64,000 nucleotides of DNA, taken from contig JAUXUT010000149.1 of assembly GCA_030680695.1 (NCBI GenBank), positions 585,431-649,430 of the forward strand. Reading direction: 5' to 3'. The notes under the pieces are model-generated. The model did no database searches. It saw only the letters and a list, made by a program, of their open reading frames with translations, and was not told the DNA's origin. The stretch comes from a bacterium. Lineage in GTDB: Bacteria > Patescibacteria > Paceibacteria > UBA9973 > UBA6065. Of this stretch, positions 34,014-42,445 are shown piece by piece. The translations under genes and the position numbers were made by a program. Position 1 is the first letter of the stretch; every line of letters begins with the position of its first letter.

Positions 34014-34580
34014 ATGGATCCAAAGGTTAAACGGCAACTCATAAAAGACGTAATTCTCATTCTGATTTCGCTCGGGGTTGCATACCTCGTCATGAAGAGC
34101 CCTCTCGTCAACACCATCACTCACATGACGAGTAGTTGGTATATATTGACCGCTTTCGTGGCCGGTATATTTTTTACCTCCATATTCACAACAGCTCCTG
34201 CTATTGCAATCCTTGCCAAACTCGGTGCCGTTCACAATCCATTTGTCATAGCCGCTATGGGCGGCATGGGCGCATACATAGGCGACCTTATTATACTCAG
34301 ATTCCTTAAGGATCATCTTGCCGCAAGCGTTGTAATGCTCATTGATTCCAAGGGCAAAGGTGAAGGCAGGTTCGCCCATCTCCTTCATCAGCGCCTATTC
34401 CGTTGGTCTCTCGCTTTTCTAGGGGCTATTATCTTAGCATCACCCTTTCCTGATGAAATTGGTCTTGCTCTCATGGGCATGTCTAACATAAGCGGCAGAC
34501 GCTTTGCGGCCATATCTTTTACGTTCAACGCCTTTGGAATCCTCGTTATAGCTTTTATCGCTCGATCGGCTATACAGTAG
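34014..34580 (+). CDS. Polytopic membrane protein, unknown function
   Basis: 188 aa with four to five hydrophobic helices (VILILISLGVAYLVM, WYILTAFVAGIFFTSIF, NPFVIAAMGGMGAYIGDLIIL, WSLAFLGAIILASPFPDEIGLALMG, FTFNAFGILVIAFIA). The ASPFPDEIGLALMG loop is reminiscent of small-molecule or DedA-like transporters but I cannot assign a family. Twelve bases after pgk, so likely co-transcribed; converges on the HIT gene with an 11-base overlap. Confidence 0.75.
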   Translation: MDPKVKRQLIKDVILILISLGVAYLVMKSPLVNTITHMTSSWYILTAFVAGIFFTSIFTTAPAIAILAKLGAVHNPFVIAAMGGMGAYIGDLIILRFLKDHLAASVVMLIDSKGKGEGRFAHLLHQRLFRWSLAFLGAIILASPFPDEIGLALMGMSNISGRRFAAISFTFNAFGILVIAFIARSAIQ

Positions 34581-34953
34581 CGTTGATACTATCAAGCGCA
34601 TTACGGATTTTTGCGGCGTTTTCTTCGAACGCCATCTTGTCACCCTTGGTGCCCTCGTTTGGATAGACCTGGATATGGGCGTGCGGTACTTCCTCGCCGA
34701 AAATCTTGGCGATGACAAAGTCTGTTCCGAATGCGGCTCGTTGCGAAAGTGCGATTCTGCGGGCAAGTGCGAAGTATTTGTCGCTCTGCGGGACGTCCCA
34801 AACCCATGTATGGTGCTCTTTAGGTATGACGAGCGTGTGGCCCGGGGACCAGGGTCTGATGTCGAGAAAGGCGGTGAAGTTTTCATCTTCATAGACTTTG
34901 TATGATGGAATATCGCCGTGGACTATTTTGCAGAATATGCATTCATTGTTCAT
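34570..34953 (-). CDS. HIT family nucleotide hydrolase/transferase
   Basis: 127 aa from ATG 34951-34953. CIFCKIVHGDIPSYKVYEDENFTAFLDI, SPGHTLVIPKEHH and the histidine-triad region VPHAHIQVYP. The third histidine position is Gln (H-x-H-x-Q), as in GalT-like members, while the catalytic middle His is kept. Acts on nucleoside phosphoramidates or dinucleotide polyphosphates. Long upstream extension in the same frame is not HIT-like. Confidence 0.9.
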   Translation of the reverse strand: MNNECIFCKIVHGDIPSYKVYEDENFTAFLDIRPWSPGHTLVIPKEHHTWVWDVPQSDKYFALARRIALSQRAAFGTDFVIAKIFGEEVPHAHIQVYPNEGTKGDKMAFEENAAKIRNALDSINATV

Positions 34954-34965
34954 GTATAAAAAATA

Positions 34966-34990
34966 CCACACCTTTGCGGGGTGTGGTATG
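34966..34990 (-). terminator. Terminator of the 171-aa hypothetical gene
   Basis: ATACCACACC / GGTGTGGTAT around a short loop, between the HIT gene and the hypothetical gene. Confidence 0.7.
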
Positions 34991-35018
34991 GGGTCTGTCT
35001 GACGAAGGTGCAGAGACG

Positions 35019-35534
35019 TTAGTCCTCGATAGGACCGAACGTCTCCAGGAGCTCCCACGCCAGGTTCTCGATGTCGCAGAGCTCGGCGAGCTTCGTGACC
35101 ATGGATTCTGTAAAGGCCGTGCCGTCGACGTCGAGGCCATCGCCGTTGGGCGTGCCGATGACCACCGTGAACTTCTGGACGAATTCGTCCTTCGTCGCGC
35201 TCGCGATATCGCCACGGTATTCGAATCCTACCCCGGTGCCCGCACCCTTCTCGTCCTTGATGGGGACGGTGAGAAAGAATGGTCCGGACCATGGCATTTC
35301 ACGGATCTTGCCGATGAGGTGTAAGACGATGAACGGGTCATCAACAAACAGCTCGACGAGAGTTTCGCGCGCCTTCGTGAGATTCGAGAGTGCTCGCGTC
35401 CGCATCACCGAGGCGTATCGCTCGGGCTGGGACCGCAGCTTCTCGATCTCCTGTCGGTCGGCGCGCGTCTCGAGTATCGCGCGGGAGAGACGCTTTGAGA
35501 GCGGTTCCGCAACTGGTCTTGTTCCACTGAACAT
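35019..35534 (-). CDS. Hypothetical soluble protein with strong expression signals
   Basis: 171 aa from ATG 35532-35534 (TTG 35540 possible). Helical N-terminal half rich in Arg/Leu/Glu (SKRLSRAILETRADRQEIEKL), then mixed alpha/beta with FFLTVPIKDEKG and IGTPNGDGLDVDG. No family recognised. Its promoter is close to consensus (TTGACT, 16 bases, TATAAT on the minus strand at 35606-35579) and it has an AGAAAGGAA Shine-Dalgarno also found before the DGR2 target. Codon use is GC-rich compared with neighbours, suggesting a similar accessory origin. Confidence 0.75.
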   Translation of the reverse strand: MFSGTRPVAEPLSKRLSRAILETRADRQEIEKLRSQPERYASVMRTRALSNLTKARETLVELFVDDPFIVLHLIGKIREMPWSGPFFLTVPIKDEKGAGTGVGFEYRGDIASATKDEFVQKFTVVIGTPNGDGLDVDGTAFTESMVTKLAELCDIENLAWELLETFGPIED

Positions 35535-35642
35535 AATCAAGGTTCCTTTCTGGTTAAGTTAAACTGGGTTCATGCTTAATTATACTCTTTTTTACAGAAA
35601 AGTCAAATGAGTCCAGCCAAGGCCCGTGATAGAATGGCTCGT

Positions 35643-37331
35643 ATGAAGTATTCCGTTCGCGAGCGAAGCTCGGACATCGTATCTGATCTTCTCGCGTATC
35701 GCGGCATTGTGACCGAGGCAGATCGCGCCGCATTTCTCGCACCAGACTACGACGCCCATACCCACGACCCGTTCCTCATGAAGGGTATGGATCTTGCTGT
35801 TGAGCGCATCTATCGGGCGATAAAAACAGGAGAGCGAATCGTCATTTTCAGTGACTATGATGCGGACGGCATCCCAGGCGGTGTTATTTTGCACGATACT
35901 TTGAAAAAGCTTGGGTATACGAATTTCGAAAACTACATACCTCATCGTCATAACGAAGGTTTCGGTCTCAGCCTGAAGGCAATCGAAGGATTTGCTGAAC
36001 GAGGCACAAAGCTCCTCGTCACTATCGATTGTGGCATCGGTAATATTGCCGAAGTCGCACGAGCGAACGAACTTGGCATTGAAACGATCATTACCGACCA
36101 TCATTTGCCGCATCGAGAGGACGGTCGAGACGTTTTACCGCCGGCATACGCAATTCTTGATCCGAAACAAGCAGATTGTGGCTATCCAGAAAAGATGCTC
36201 TGTGGGTCGGGTGTTATGTATAAACTTGTGCAGGCCTTGTTCAAAAAGCATGGCGAAGAATTCGGCGTAAAGCCAGGTTGGGAGAAATGGTATCTAGACC
36301 TTGTCGGCATCGCAACCCTTTCGGATATGGTGCCTCTTGTTGGCGAGAATCGCGTCTTCGCGCACTATGGGCTCAAGGTTCTGCGCAAAACAGCTCGCCC
36401 TGGCCTCACTAAGCTTTACGAGAAACTGCGTCTAAAACGCGATGACATTACGGAAGACGACATTGGATTCACTATTACTCCACGAATCAATGCAGCGTCG
36501 CGCATGGGCGAGCCAGAACACGCCTTCAAATTGCTCTCGACTGACGACGAAGCCTTGGCTGATGTATATGCAGATGCACTCGAACACGTGAACAATGAAC
36601 GCAAAGGCACAGTCGCTTCACTCGTCAAAGAAATTCGTAAACTTCTCGCAGAACGGGACGTAGAGTCAAAGAAAGCCATTGTCATAGGCAATCCTTCATG
36701 GAGACCATCGCTTCTCGGCCTCGTCGCTAATTCACTTGCCGAAGAATACGGCAAACCTGCATTTCTGTGGGGCAGGGACGGTGACGGAATATTGAAAGGA
36801 TCGTGCAGGTCGGCAGGCAACGGATCTGTGGTGGAAATTATGTCTGGTGCAAAAGAAATGTTCAGGGAATTCGGAGGACATGCCGCGTCTGGTGGTTTTG
36901 CTCTTTTACCTGATTCTGTCCACATGCTCGAAGATGCGCTGTGCAAGTCGTGTGAGGCGCTTTTTATCGAAAAGGACGAGAAAGAATCCTTCGTTGACGT
37001 GGCCATCACACTCGAAGACGTGTCGTGGTCGATGTATCGCGACATCGAGAAGCTTGCACCTTACGGAACTGGTAATCCCAAGCCCCTTTTTTTGATACGA
37101 AAAGCCCGCATCGGATCGGTGAAGGCCTTCGGCAAGGAAAAAAATCACACCGAAATAATTTTCGACGATTCGAACGGCCGAAAAATTTCCGCAATACGGT
37201 TTTTCTTCTCAGCCGAAAATCTTCCGAGCCATGTGACAGCCAACAGTACAGCCGATTTTGTTGTCCAGCTAGAGAAATCCACCTTCAAACGCTATCCCGA
37301 GCTTCGTTTACGCATAGTTGATATACTGTAG
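35643..37331 (+). CDS. recJ: Single-stranded-DNA exonuclease RecJ
   Basis: 562 aa from ATG 35643; an extended -10 (TGATAGAAT, hexamer 35630-35635) ends seven bases upstream, which decides this start. DHH domain: IVIFSDYDADGIPGG, LLVTIDCGIGN, TIITDHHLPH, then DLVGIATLSDMVPL; DHHA1 domain: FREFGGHAASGGFAL; C-terminal OB-fold (APYGTGNPKPLF, VKAFGKEKNHTEIIF). The DHH motif is intact. 5'-3' exonuclease in recombination and mismatch/base excision repair. Confidence 0.95.
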   Translation: MKYSVRERSSDIVSDLLAYRGIVTEADRAAFLAPDYDAHTHDPFLMKGMDLAVERIYRAIKTGERIVIFSDYDADGIPGGVILHDTLKKLGYTNFENYIPHRHNEGFGLSLKAIEGFAERGTKLLVTIDCGIGNIAEVARANELGIETIITDHHLPHREDGRDVLPPAYAILDPKQADCGYPEKMLCGSGVMYKLVQALFKKHGEEFGVKPGWEKWYLDLVGIATLSDMVPLVGENRVFAHYGLKVLRKTARPGLTKLYEKLRLKRDDITEDDIGFTITPRINAASRMGEPEHAFKLLSTDDEALADVYADALEHVNNERKGTVASLVKEIRKLLAERDVESKKAIVIGNPSWRPSLLGLVANSLAEEYGKPAFLWGRDGDGILKGSCRSAGNGSVVEIMSGAKEMFREFGGHAASGGFALLPDSVHMLEDALCKSCEALFIEKDEKESFVDVAITLEDVSWSMYRDIEKLAPYGTGNPKPLFLIRKARIGSVKAFGKEKNHTEIIFDDSNGRKISAIRFFFSAENLPSHVTANSTADFVVQLEKSTFKRYPELRLRIVDIL

Positions 37332-37334
37332 GCC

Positions 37335-38048
37335 ATGATAACGGCATTCACAGACGGATCGTCGCGCGGAAATCCTGGCCCTGGCGGATGGGCTGCGATT
37401 GTGCACATGAACGGACGCGTGGTCGAGCTGGGAGGGCACGCGGATGACACCACGAACAATCGCATGGAGCTTTCTGGTGCCATAAACTCAGCAGAGTGGA
37501 TACACAAGAATGCAAAGACTCCGGACGGATCTTATGACGACGTCACTATTAAGAGCGATTCGAAATACGTTATCCAAGGCATAACTTCGTGGGTGAAAGG
37601 GTGGAAACAGAACGGATGGAAGACGGCAGGAAAGAAAGATGTTGGCAATCGCGACTTATGGGAAGCTCTCGATGCCTCGGTTCGAGGCCTCGGTATATCA
37701 TGGGTTCATGTTGACGGCCACGCCGGTGTTGCAGGCAATGAACGTTGCGACGAGATTGCTACGGGATTTGCGGACGGCACAGACGTAGTTTTGTACGATG
37801 GTCCGTCTGATTCATATACCATAGACCTCTTCGCCGCCGCACCGGTCGCTGCCATGAACGCAAAGAAGGCATCAAAATCCCGTAAGACTGGTCCAGCATA
37901 TTCATATCTGTCATTCGTAGATGGCGAGGTCCAGAGACATGCGACCTGGGCGGAATGCGAGGCGCGAGTCAAAGGTAAAAGGGCTAAGTTTAAGAAGGCT
38001 ATGAGCGCAGCAGAAGAAGTGGAAATCCTCCAGTCTTGGGCGGTTTAG
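37335..38048 (+). CDS. rnhA: Ribonuclease HI with C-terminal viroplasmin-like extension
   Basis: 237 aa. N-terminal RNase HI with the catalytic acidic set: AFTDGSSRGNPGPGGWA, NNRMELSGAI, IKSDSKYVIQGI, VDGHAGVAGNERCDEIA. After a linker, residues about 185-237 (AYSYLSFVDGEVQRHATWAECEARVKGKRAKFKKA in parts) resemble the caulimovirus-viroplasmin/RNase H1 hybrid-binding domain, but placed at the C-terminus instead of the N-terminus. Degrades RNA in RNA-DNA hybrids; three bases after recJ stop region, so same operon. Confidence 0.92.
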   Translation: MITAFTDGSSRGNPGPGGWAAIVHMNGRVVELGGHADDTTNNRMELSGAINSAEWIHKNAKTPDGSYDDVTIKSDSKYVIQGITSWVKGWKQNGWKTAGKKDVGNRDLWEALDASVRGLGISWVHVDGHAGVAGNERCDEIATGFADGTDVVLYDGPSDSYTIDLFAAAPVAAMNAKKASKSRKTGPAYSYLSFVDGEVQRHATWAECEARVKGKRAKFKKAMSAAEEVEILQSWAV

Positions 38049-38103
38049 TTTTATTTCATACGAAAATATAGGGACCGTTGTCGCTTCGCGTTAGGCTTGG
38101 CGC

Positions 38104-39579
38104 ATGAAGGGGTCAACGTTCCAGTGTCTCTGTGTGTCATTTTTGGGCGGCATATTAGCCGCTTCTTTTTTGCCTCTGAAATATGCGATGTGTGGGGCGG
38201 TATTAATCGCATTCGGCGCAACGCCTTTTGTTTTTAGACGCTTCAGGTGTTGGCGGAATGTTTTACTCGTAGTTTTAATGGCGGCGCTTTTTGCATTCGG
38301 TGTGTGGAGATACGAGATGACTGAGATTACGGAATATCCTCTTGATCGTGTAATCGGTGAAACATCGACGTTCCACGGGCGCATATGTGCTGAACCGGAA
38401 GATAGGGAATTCGATCAACGATTTTGTTTTGAACCAGACGATGGTGATGGTCGTATTCTTGTCCGAGCACCTAGATTTCCACGCCTGCATATCGGTGACA
38501 GGCTTGCTCTCACAGGAAAAATCGAATTACCACAAAACTTTGAATCATACGAAGGTGGTCCAGAGTTTGATTACGTCTCACATCTTGGCAAGGATTCCAT
38601 CAGATACGTGATGTCGCGACCTAAAATCGCCGACCTCGGTGAGAATGACGCAGGATTTGTTGTACGGGGACTTGTTGCGATAAAAAGGGCTTTCATGGGC
38701 ATGGTCTCGCGTATCATGCCTGAACCATCAGCATCGCTCGTTGGTGGCATATTGTTGGGCGAGAAAGGGATGATGCCCAAGGACCTCGGCGAGGCGTTCA
38801 GGCGGTCCGGCCTTACACATATTCTTGTCCTTTCCGGATCGAACGTGACGGTTGTAGCGGAAAGCTTGCTCAGGGCCTTTTCGTTCTTGCCGCGCATGTA
38901 CGGACAGTGGCTTGGTGCTGGGTCGATAGTATTGTTTGCCATTATGACGGGTGCTTCAACGACGACGGTGCGCGCGACGTTTATGGCACTCATTGGCCTT
39001 TTGGCGCGGGGGACAGGAAGGCGGTATGACGTTATGCGAGCGCTGTCACTCGCGGCGCTTGTCATGGTGGTCCACAATCCACGCGTGCTCGCATTCGACA
39101 TCTCTTTTCAGTTGTCGTTTCTCGCGACGCTGGCCATAATATTCGTGTCACCACTTATCAAAGAGCGACTAGGGTTCGTGACGGAACGTTTTGCCGTGCG
39201 TGAAACCCTTGCGATGACATTGGGCACACAGATATTCACTTTGCCATTCATTGTATGGAAAATGGGCGAGATATCTTTGATTGCGCTTATACCGAACTTG
39301 CTGGTCCTGCCGATTGTGCCTCTCGCCATGCTCGGGGGATTTTTGGCTGGCACCGCTGGACTCATATGGGAACCCCTCGGCTTACCGTTTGCATGGGCGA
39401 CTGATGCTATGTTGTCTTACTCGGTCGTGGTCGTGGAATATTTTGGTGGTCTCGGTTTTGCCACGGTAAAGACGCGTTTCAGCGCGCCTTTACTCGTCCT
39501 TTCGTATGTTTTTATGACTTTGGCGATATGGTGGCTTACCGCGCGTTCGCGAAATTCTGCTCCGCAGAATCCCAATTAA
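38104..39579 (+). CDS. comEC: ComEC/Rec2 family DNA-uptake channel (membrane part only)
   Basis: 491 aa. N-terminal helices and OB-like domain (about 60-180), then the Competence domain: LVGGILLGEKGMMPKDLGEAF, SGLTHILVLSGSNVTVV, ATFMALIGLLARGTGRR, DISFQLSFLATLAI, with about ten transmembrane helices. The C-terminal metallo-beta-lactamase domain of full ComEC is missing and appears as a separate gene at 40203. The 3' end overlaps the convergent sod gene by 44 bases. Together with the type IV pili it supports natural DNA uptake. Confidence 0.93.
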   Translation: MKGSTFQCLCVSFLGGILAASFLPLKYAMCGAVLIAFGATPFVFRRFRCWRNVLLVVLMAALFAFGVWRYEMTEITEYPLDRVIGETSTFHGRICAEPEDREFDQRFCFEPDDGDGRILVRAPRFPRLHIGDRLALTGKIELPQNFESYEGGPEFDYVSHLGKDSIRYVMSRPKIADLGENDAGFVVRGLVAIKRAFMGMVSRIMPEPSASLVGGILLGEKGMMPKDLGEAFRRSGLTHILVLSGSNVTVVAESLLRAFSFLPRMYGQWLGAGSIVLFAIMTGASTTTVRATFMALIGLLARGTGRRYDVMRALSLAALVMVVHNPRVLAFDISFQLSFLATLAIIFVSPLIKERLGFVTERFAVRETLAMTLGTQIFTLPFIVWKMGEISLIALIPNLLVLPIVPLAMLGGFLAGTAGLIWEPLGLPFAWATDAMLSYSVVVVEYFGGLGFATVKTRFSAPLLVLSYVFMTLAIWWLTARSRNSAPQNPN

Positions 39580-40138
39580 GGTTTGTGAAGAAATCTTCAA
39601 CGTATTTTTTCTTGCCTGAAGGTTTATAGTCTGCAACAAACGAGTGCTCCCACATGTCGAGCATGAGTATAGGTTTTGCGGCCGTGAGATGACCGAGATG
39701 CTGTTCATCTATCCATGCATTTACGAGGCGGCCGGTCGTAGGGTCGAGATACAGCACAGCCCATCCGATGCCGCGGGTCATGGCGATGGCCTTGAAACGG
39801 GCGAGCCAGGCGTCGAATGATCCCCATTCTTCGGCGATGGCCTTTGCGAGGTTGCCGTTTACGTCTATATCCTTGGCGCCGCCTTCGAGATGGGCAAAAT
39901 AGAATTCATGGTTCCTCATGCCGTCGAATTCAAAACCAAAGCGCCTCTGGAGCTCACCTATCTGATACGTATTCGCCTCGGCGGTCGCGGCGTCGTTCGA
40001 TAACTCTGCAATTTTCTCGAGGATAAGGTTGCTGTGTTTTACGTAGCCCGAATAAAGTTTTAGATGTTCTTCGATATTTGATGCAGACATGCCTATAAGT
40101 TCAGGGATATTGAATTTTTTTTCTTCGAATTTTTTCAT
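39536..40138 (-). CDS. Superoxide dismutase (Fe/Mn)
   Basis: 200 aa. Family features: KFNIPELIGMSASNIEEHLKLYSGYVKHSN (first His ligands), MRNHEFYFAHLEGG, WGSFDAWLARFK, GIGWAVLYLD, and the ligand motif LDMWEHSFVADY. Detoxifies superoxide. It sits between the two halves of the ComEC system on the opposite strand. Confidence 0.93.
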   Translation of the reverse strand: MKKFEEKKFNIPELIGMSASNIEEHLKLYSGYVKHSNLILEKIAELSNDAATAEANTYQIGELQRRFGFEFDGMRNHEFYFAHLEGGAKDIDVNGNLAKAIAEEWGSFDAWLARFKAIAMTRGIGWAVLYLDPTTGRLVNAWIDEQHLGHLTAAKPILMLDMWEHSFVADYKPSGKKKYVEDFFTNLNWDSAEQNFANAR

Positions 40139-40202
40139 GAGTTTATTATACCTTTATCTTATTTTTTTAGCGTTCTTCCATGGGTCATGCAACAGTGTAC
40201 GC

Positions 40203-41060
40203 ATGCGTATTTCACGCCGCAAGATGAAAAAGTTTATTGCACCCTTTGTTGTTTTGGCGGCACTGCTGTGGTTTGGCGTTTGGACGAGCACGCCATCCGG
40301 CTTTCTCGAGATACATTTTCTAGATGTGGGGCAGGGTGATGCCATATATGTGCGGGCCCCGAACGGATTTGATATGCTCGTCGATTCCGGACCATCACCA
40401 TCAATCCTGCGACGATTGGGTGAGGCCATGCCTTGGTATGACCGCAGTATCGACGTACTCATAGAGACGCATCCAGACCAGGATCATATCGGTGGATTTC
40501 CCGATGTCATCGAACGATATAATGTTGGCCTGTTCGTTATGCCTGGCGTACAGTCTGCGAATTCGACGGACGATGAGATTGAAAGATTACTCGAGGAAAA
40601 GGGCATACCAGTGTCGCTCGCCCGTCGTGGCATGGTGATAGACCTCGGTGGCGGTGTCAGGTTCGATGTCCTTTTTCCGGATGTGGATCCATCGAAATTG
40701 AAAACTAATGATGCATCCATTGTTGGGCGGCTTGTGTACGGCGATACTGCGGTTATGCTCACTGGTGATTCGCCGAAATGGGTCGAAACGAAACTCGTTG
40801 GTCTTGATGGGCCGCAAGGGCTTGCGAGTCAGGTGCTCAAAGCTGGGCATCACGGATCAAAGACGTCGTCGGGGGATGCTTTTGTCGTTGCGGTTAATCC
40901 CGATTTTGCCGTGGTTTCTGCCGGCAAAGACAATCGTTACGGCCATCCAAACGAGGAAGTCCTGGTGACGTTTAGAAAGTATGATGTGCCCGTCCTTCGA
41001 ACTTACGAGGAAGGCACCATTGTGTTTTTTAGCGACGGTCGACGCTTATGGAGAAAATGA
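40203..41060 (+). CDS. ComEC-type metallo-beta-lactamase hydrolase (split ComEC C-terminal part)
   Basis: 285 aa from ATG 40203 (or 40224). N-terminal signal anchor (FIAPFVVLAALLWFGVW), then the MBL fold: LEIHFLDVGQGDAIYV, VDSGPSPS, THPDQDHIGGF (H-x-D-x-D-H), LTGDSPKWVE, LKAGHHGSKTSSG, VSAGKDNRYGHP. This is exactly the extracellular C-terminal domain of ComEC, here encoded separately. Probably degrades or trims DNA during uptake. Confidence 0.92.
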   Translation: MRISRRKMKKFIAPFVVLAALLWFGVWTSTPSGFLEIHFLDVGQGDAIYVRAPNGFDMLVDSGPSPSILRRLGEAMPWYDRSIDVLIETHPDQDHIGGFPDVIERYNVGLFVMPGVQSANSTDDEIERLLEEKGIPVSLARRGMVIDLGGGVRFDVLFPDVDPSKLKTNDASIVGRLVYGDTAVMLTGDSPKWVETKLVGLDGPQGLASQVLKAGHHGSKTSSGDAFVVAVNPDFAVVSAGKDNRYGHPNEEVLVTFRKYDVPVLRTYEEGTIVFFSDGRRLWRK

Positions 41061-41061
41061 A

Positions 41062-41087
41062 AACGCCGACACAGTGTGTCGGCGTTG
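41062..41087. terminator. Bidirectional terminator
   Basis: AACGCCGACAC / GTGTCGGCGTT with AGT-type loop, between convergent genes. Confidence 0.88.
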
Positions 41088-41092
41088 CAATG

Positions 41093-41437
41093 TTAGTAGG
41101 CGGGTCTTCTGGCTCGTTTGAGAGCCTCCATGCGATTGTTGTCGGCGATGATGATGGTTCGCAGATAGCCGGCCAAGCCCTTGTCAACTTCGAGGCAGGT
41201 CCTGACGCTTTTCCTAACCTTCTCGATTACTTCACCCTTGTTGATGTGGTCGACGTGGTCACGGTCGTTGGTGAGATACAACGCAAGGGCACTGCTCGAG
41301 CTCTGAAGGAAGTCCCGATAGGCTTCCGCACGCCGTTCAGATTCTATGCGCTTGCTGTATTCAGTCGCGAGTAGGCACGCGAGGATGATACAGATCAAGG
41401 GAGTTAGAATACCTAAGACTATAGAGATAATGTTCAT
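41093..41437 (-). CDS. Small membrane protein with helical cytoplasmic domain
   Basis: 114 aa. N-terminal transmembrane helix (IISIVLGILTPLICIILACLLA) followed by a charged helical region (EYSKRIESERRAEAYRDF, VIEKVRKSVRTCLEVD). No family recognised. Flanked on both sides by strong terminators as a one-gene unit. Confidence 0.7.
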   Translation of the reverse strand: MNIISIVLGILTPLICIILACLLATEYSKRIESERRAEAYRDFLQSSSSALALYLTNDRDHVDHINKGEVIEKVRKSVRTCLEVDKGLAGYLRTIIIADNNRMEALKRARRPAY

Positions 41438-41488
41438 GTGTAATGGTTTATCTCGAGCCTAACTCCTGGAACTGTCCGCGTCAAATGA

Positions 41489-41514
41489 AAAGCCGCCGAC
41501 TTACGTCGGCGGCT
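41489..41514 (-). terminator. Terminator of the Nudix-like gene
   Basis: AAGCCGCCGAC / GTCGGCGGCT with TTAC loop and U-run on the minus strand. Confidence 0.85.
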
Positions 41515-41520
41515 GAAAGG

Positions 41521-42066
41521 TTATTCATGTTCCAGTGTCTCCACTGGATAGACGTCGCTCGCCACGAGTTTCGACATCTCGGCGTCGTACTTCGCCCATC
41601 CACCGAGTTTCTGTCCGGCAATGATGGCGGGAAGGACGATTGTGTCGAGGGCCAAGACGTCTTCGGGGAGGTCATTGATTGGATAGAATCGCGCCCCGAC
41701 GATTTCTTTGCTATCGTTGGCCTCACCTGTCCATTTCTTGATGACGAAATAGGTGAGGATGAGGTCGGAACGGCCGTCCTCGTTCTTCACCACGAAACGC
41801 GCCATCGGAACGGCATCATCTGGTTCGATGATTATCCCGGATTTTCCAGGAACCGCCGTCTCCGTCTCGCATTCGCGTACGATGCACGCGACATCGGACG
41901 GGTCCGTCACGTCTCTTTTACCGCCGTACCCAATGATTTTGCCGGCGATCCGAAGCTTGAGAGAGCTCGGTGTCGCTATTTTCCTTCCCATGAATACCTC
42001 TGGACCTTGGACGCCCTCACGAATGAGGTAACCCACAGTCATTCGTTTTAAGGTGGTCGTGCTCAT
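41521..42066 (-). CDS. Nudix hydrolase-like protein (MTH1-like, degenerate box)
   Basis: 181 aa from ATG 42064-42066. The segment GKIIGYGGKRDVTDPSDVACIVRECETETAV aligns with the Nudix box of 8-oxo-dGTPases (GGK...G-E-T...A..RE..EE.G), with REC and ETE kept but the first Glu replaced. Flanking strands (GYLIREGVQGPEVFMGRK, RFYPINDLPEDV) fit the fold. Likely a nucleotide-pool sanitising or related pyrophosphohydrolase; degenerate motif leaves activity open. A TTGACG-N16-TAAAGT promoter lies just upstream. Confidence 0.75.
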   Translation of the reverse strand: MSTTTLKRMTVGYLIREGVQGPEVFMGRKIATPSSLKLRIAGKIIGYGGKRDVTDPSDVACIVRECETETAVPGKSGIIIEPDDAVPMARFVVKNEDGRSDLILTYFVIKKWTGEANDSKEIVGARFYPINDLPEDVLALDTIVLPAIIAGQKLGGWAKYDAEMSKLVASDVYPVETLEHE

Positions 42067-42106
42067 ATTTAAACTTACTTTACCCCTGTTCAAGATTCCG
42101 TCAAAC

Positions 42107-42140
42107 AAAAACCACCCCGTCTATAGACGGGGTGGTTTTT
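42107..42140 (-). terminator. Terminator of rpmB
   Basis: 15-bp stem AAAAACCACCCCGTC and its complement with TATA loop. Confidence 0.92.
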
Positions 42141-42143
42141 GTA

Positions 42144-42386
42144 TTAAATCAATTTTGCCTTTTTGAGGGTGGCGTATGCGCCGTTCTTGTTTATGGTCTT
42201 GATTGCGCGGGTCGAAAGGGTGAGGCGGATAGACTTCTTGAGCTCAGGGATGTAGACCTTCTTGGTCTGAAGGTTGAGGTATCGGCGGCGCTTGCCAGTA
42301 GGGTTGTACTGGGTTGCGCGGGTAGCGTTAGAGTAGCCGCCACCGACGATTGAAGTCCTTTTTGTTACTGGGCAGATCTTTGCCAT
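42144..42386 (-). CDS. rpmB: 50S ribosomal protein L28
   Basis: 80 aa from ATG 42384-42386. MAKICPVTKR, GGGYSNATRATQYNPTGKRRRYLNLQ and LTLSTRAIKTINKNG are characteristic of L28. Confidence 0.95.
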   Translation of the reverse strand: MAKICPVTKRTSIVGGGYSNATRATQYNPTGKRRRYLNLQTKKVYIPELKKSIRLTLSTRAIKTINKNGAYATLKKAKLI

Positions 42387-42445
42387 AGGAACCACATCCT
42401 AACACAGGCTTTATCTGGGGGCAAGTTATAGGGTAGAATGCGGGT

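Noticed and set aside
34570..35292. Extended HIT protein of 240 residues
   Set aside because: The first 110 codons are an Arg/His-rich shadow of the gene at 35019-35534; HIT similarity begins at ATG 34953.
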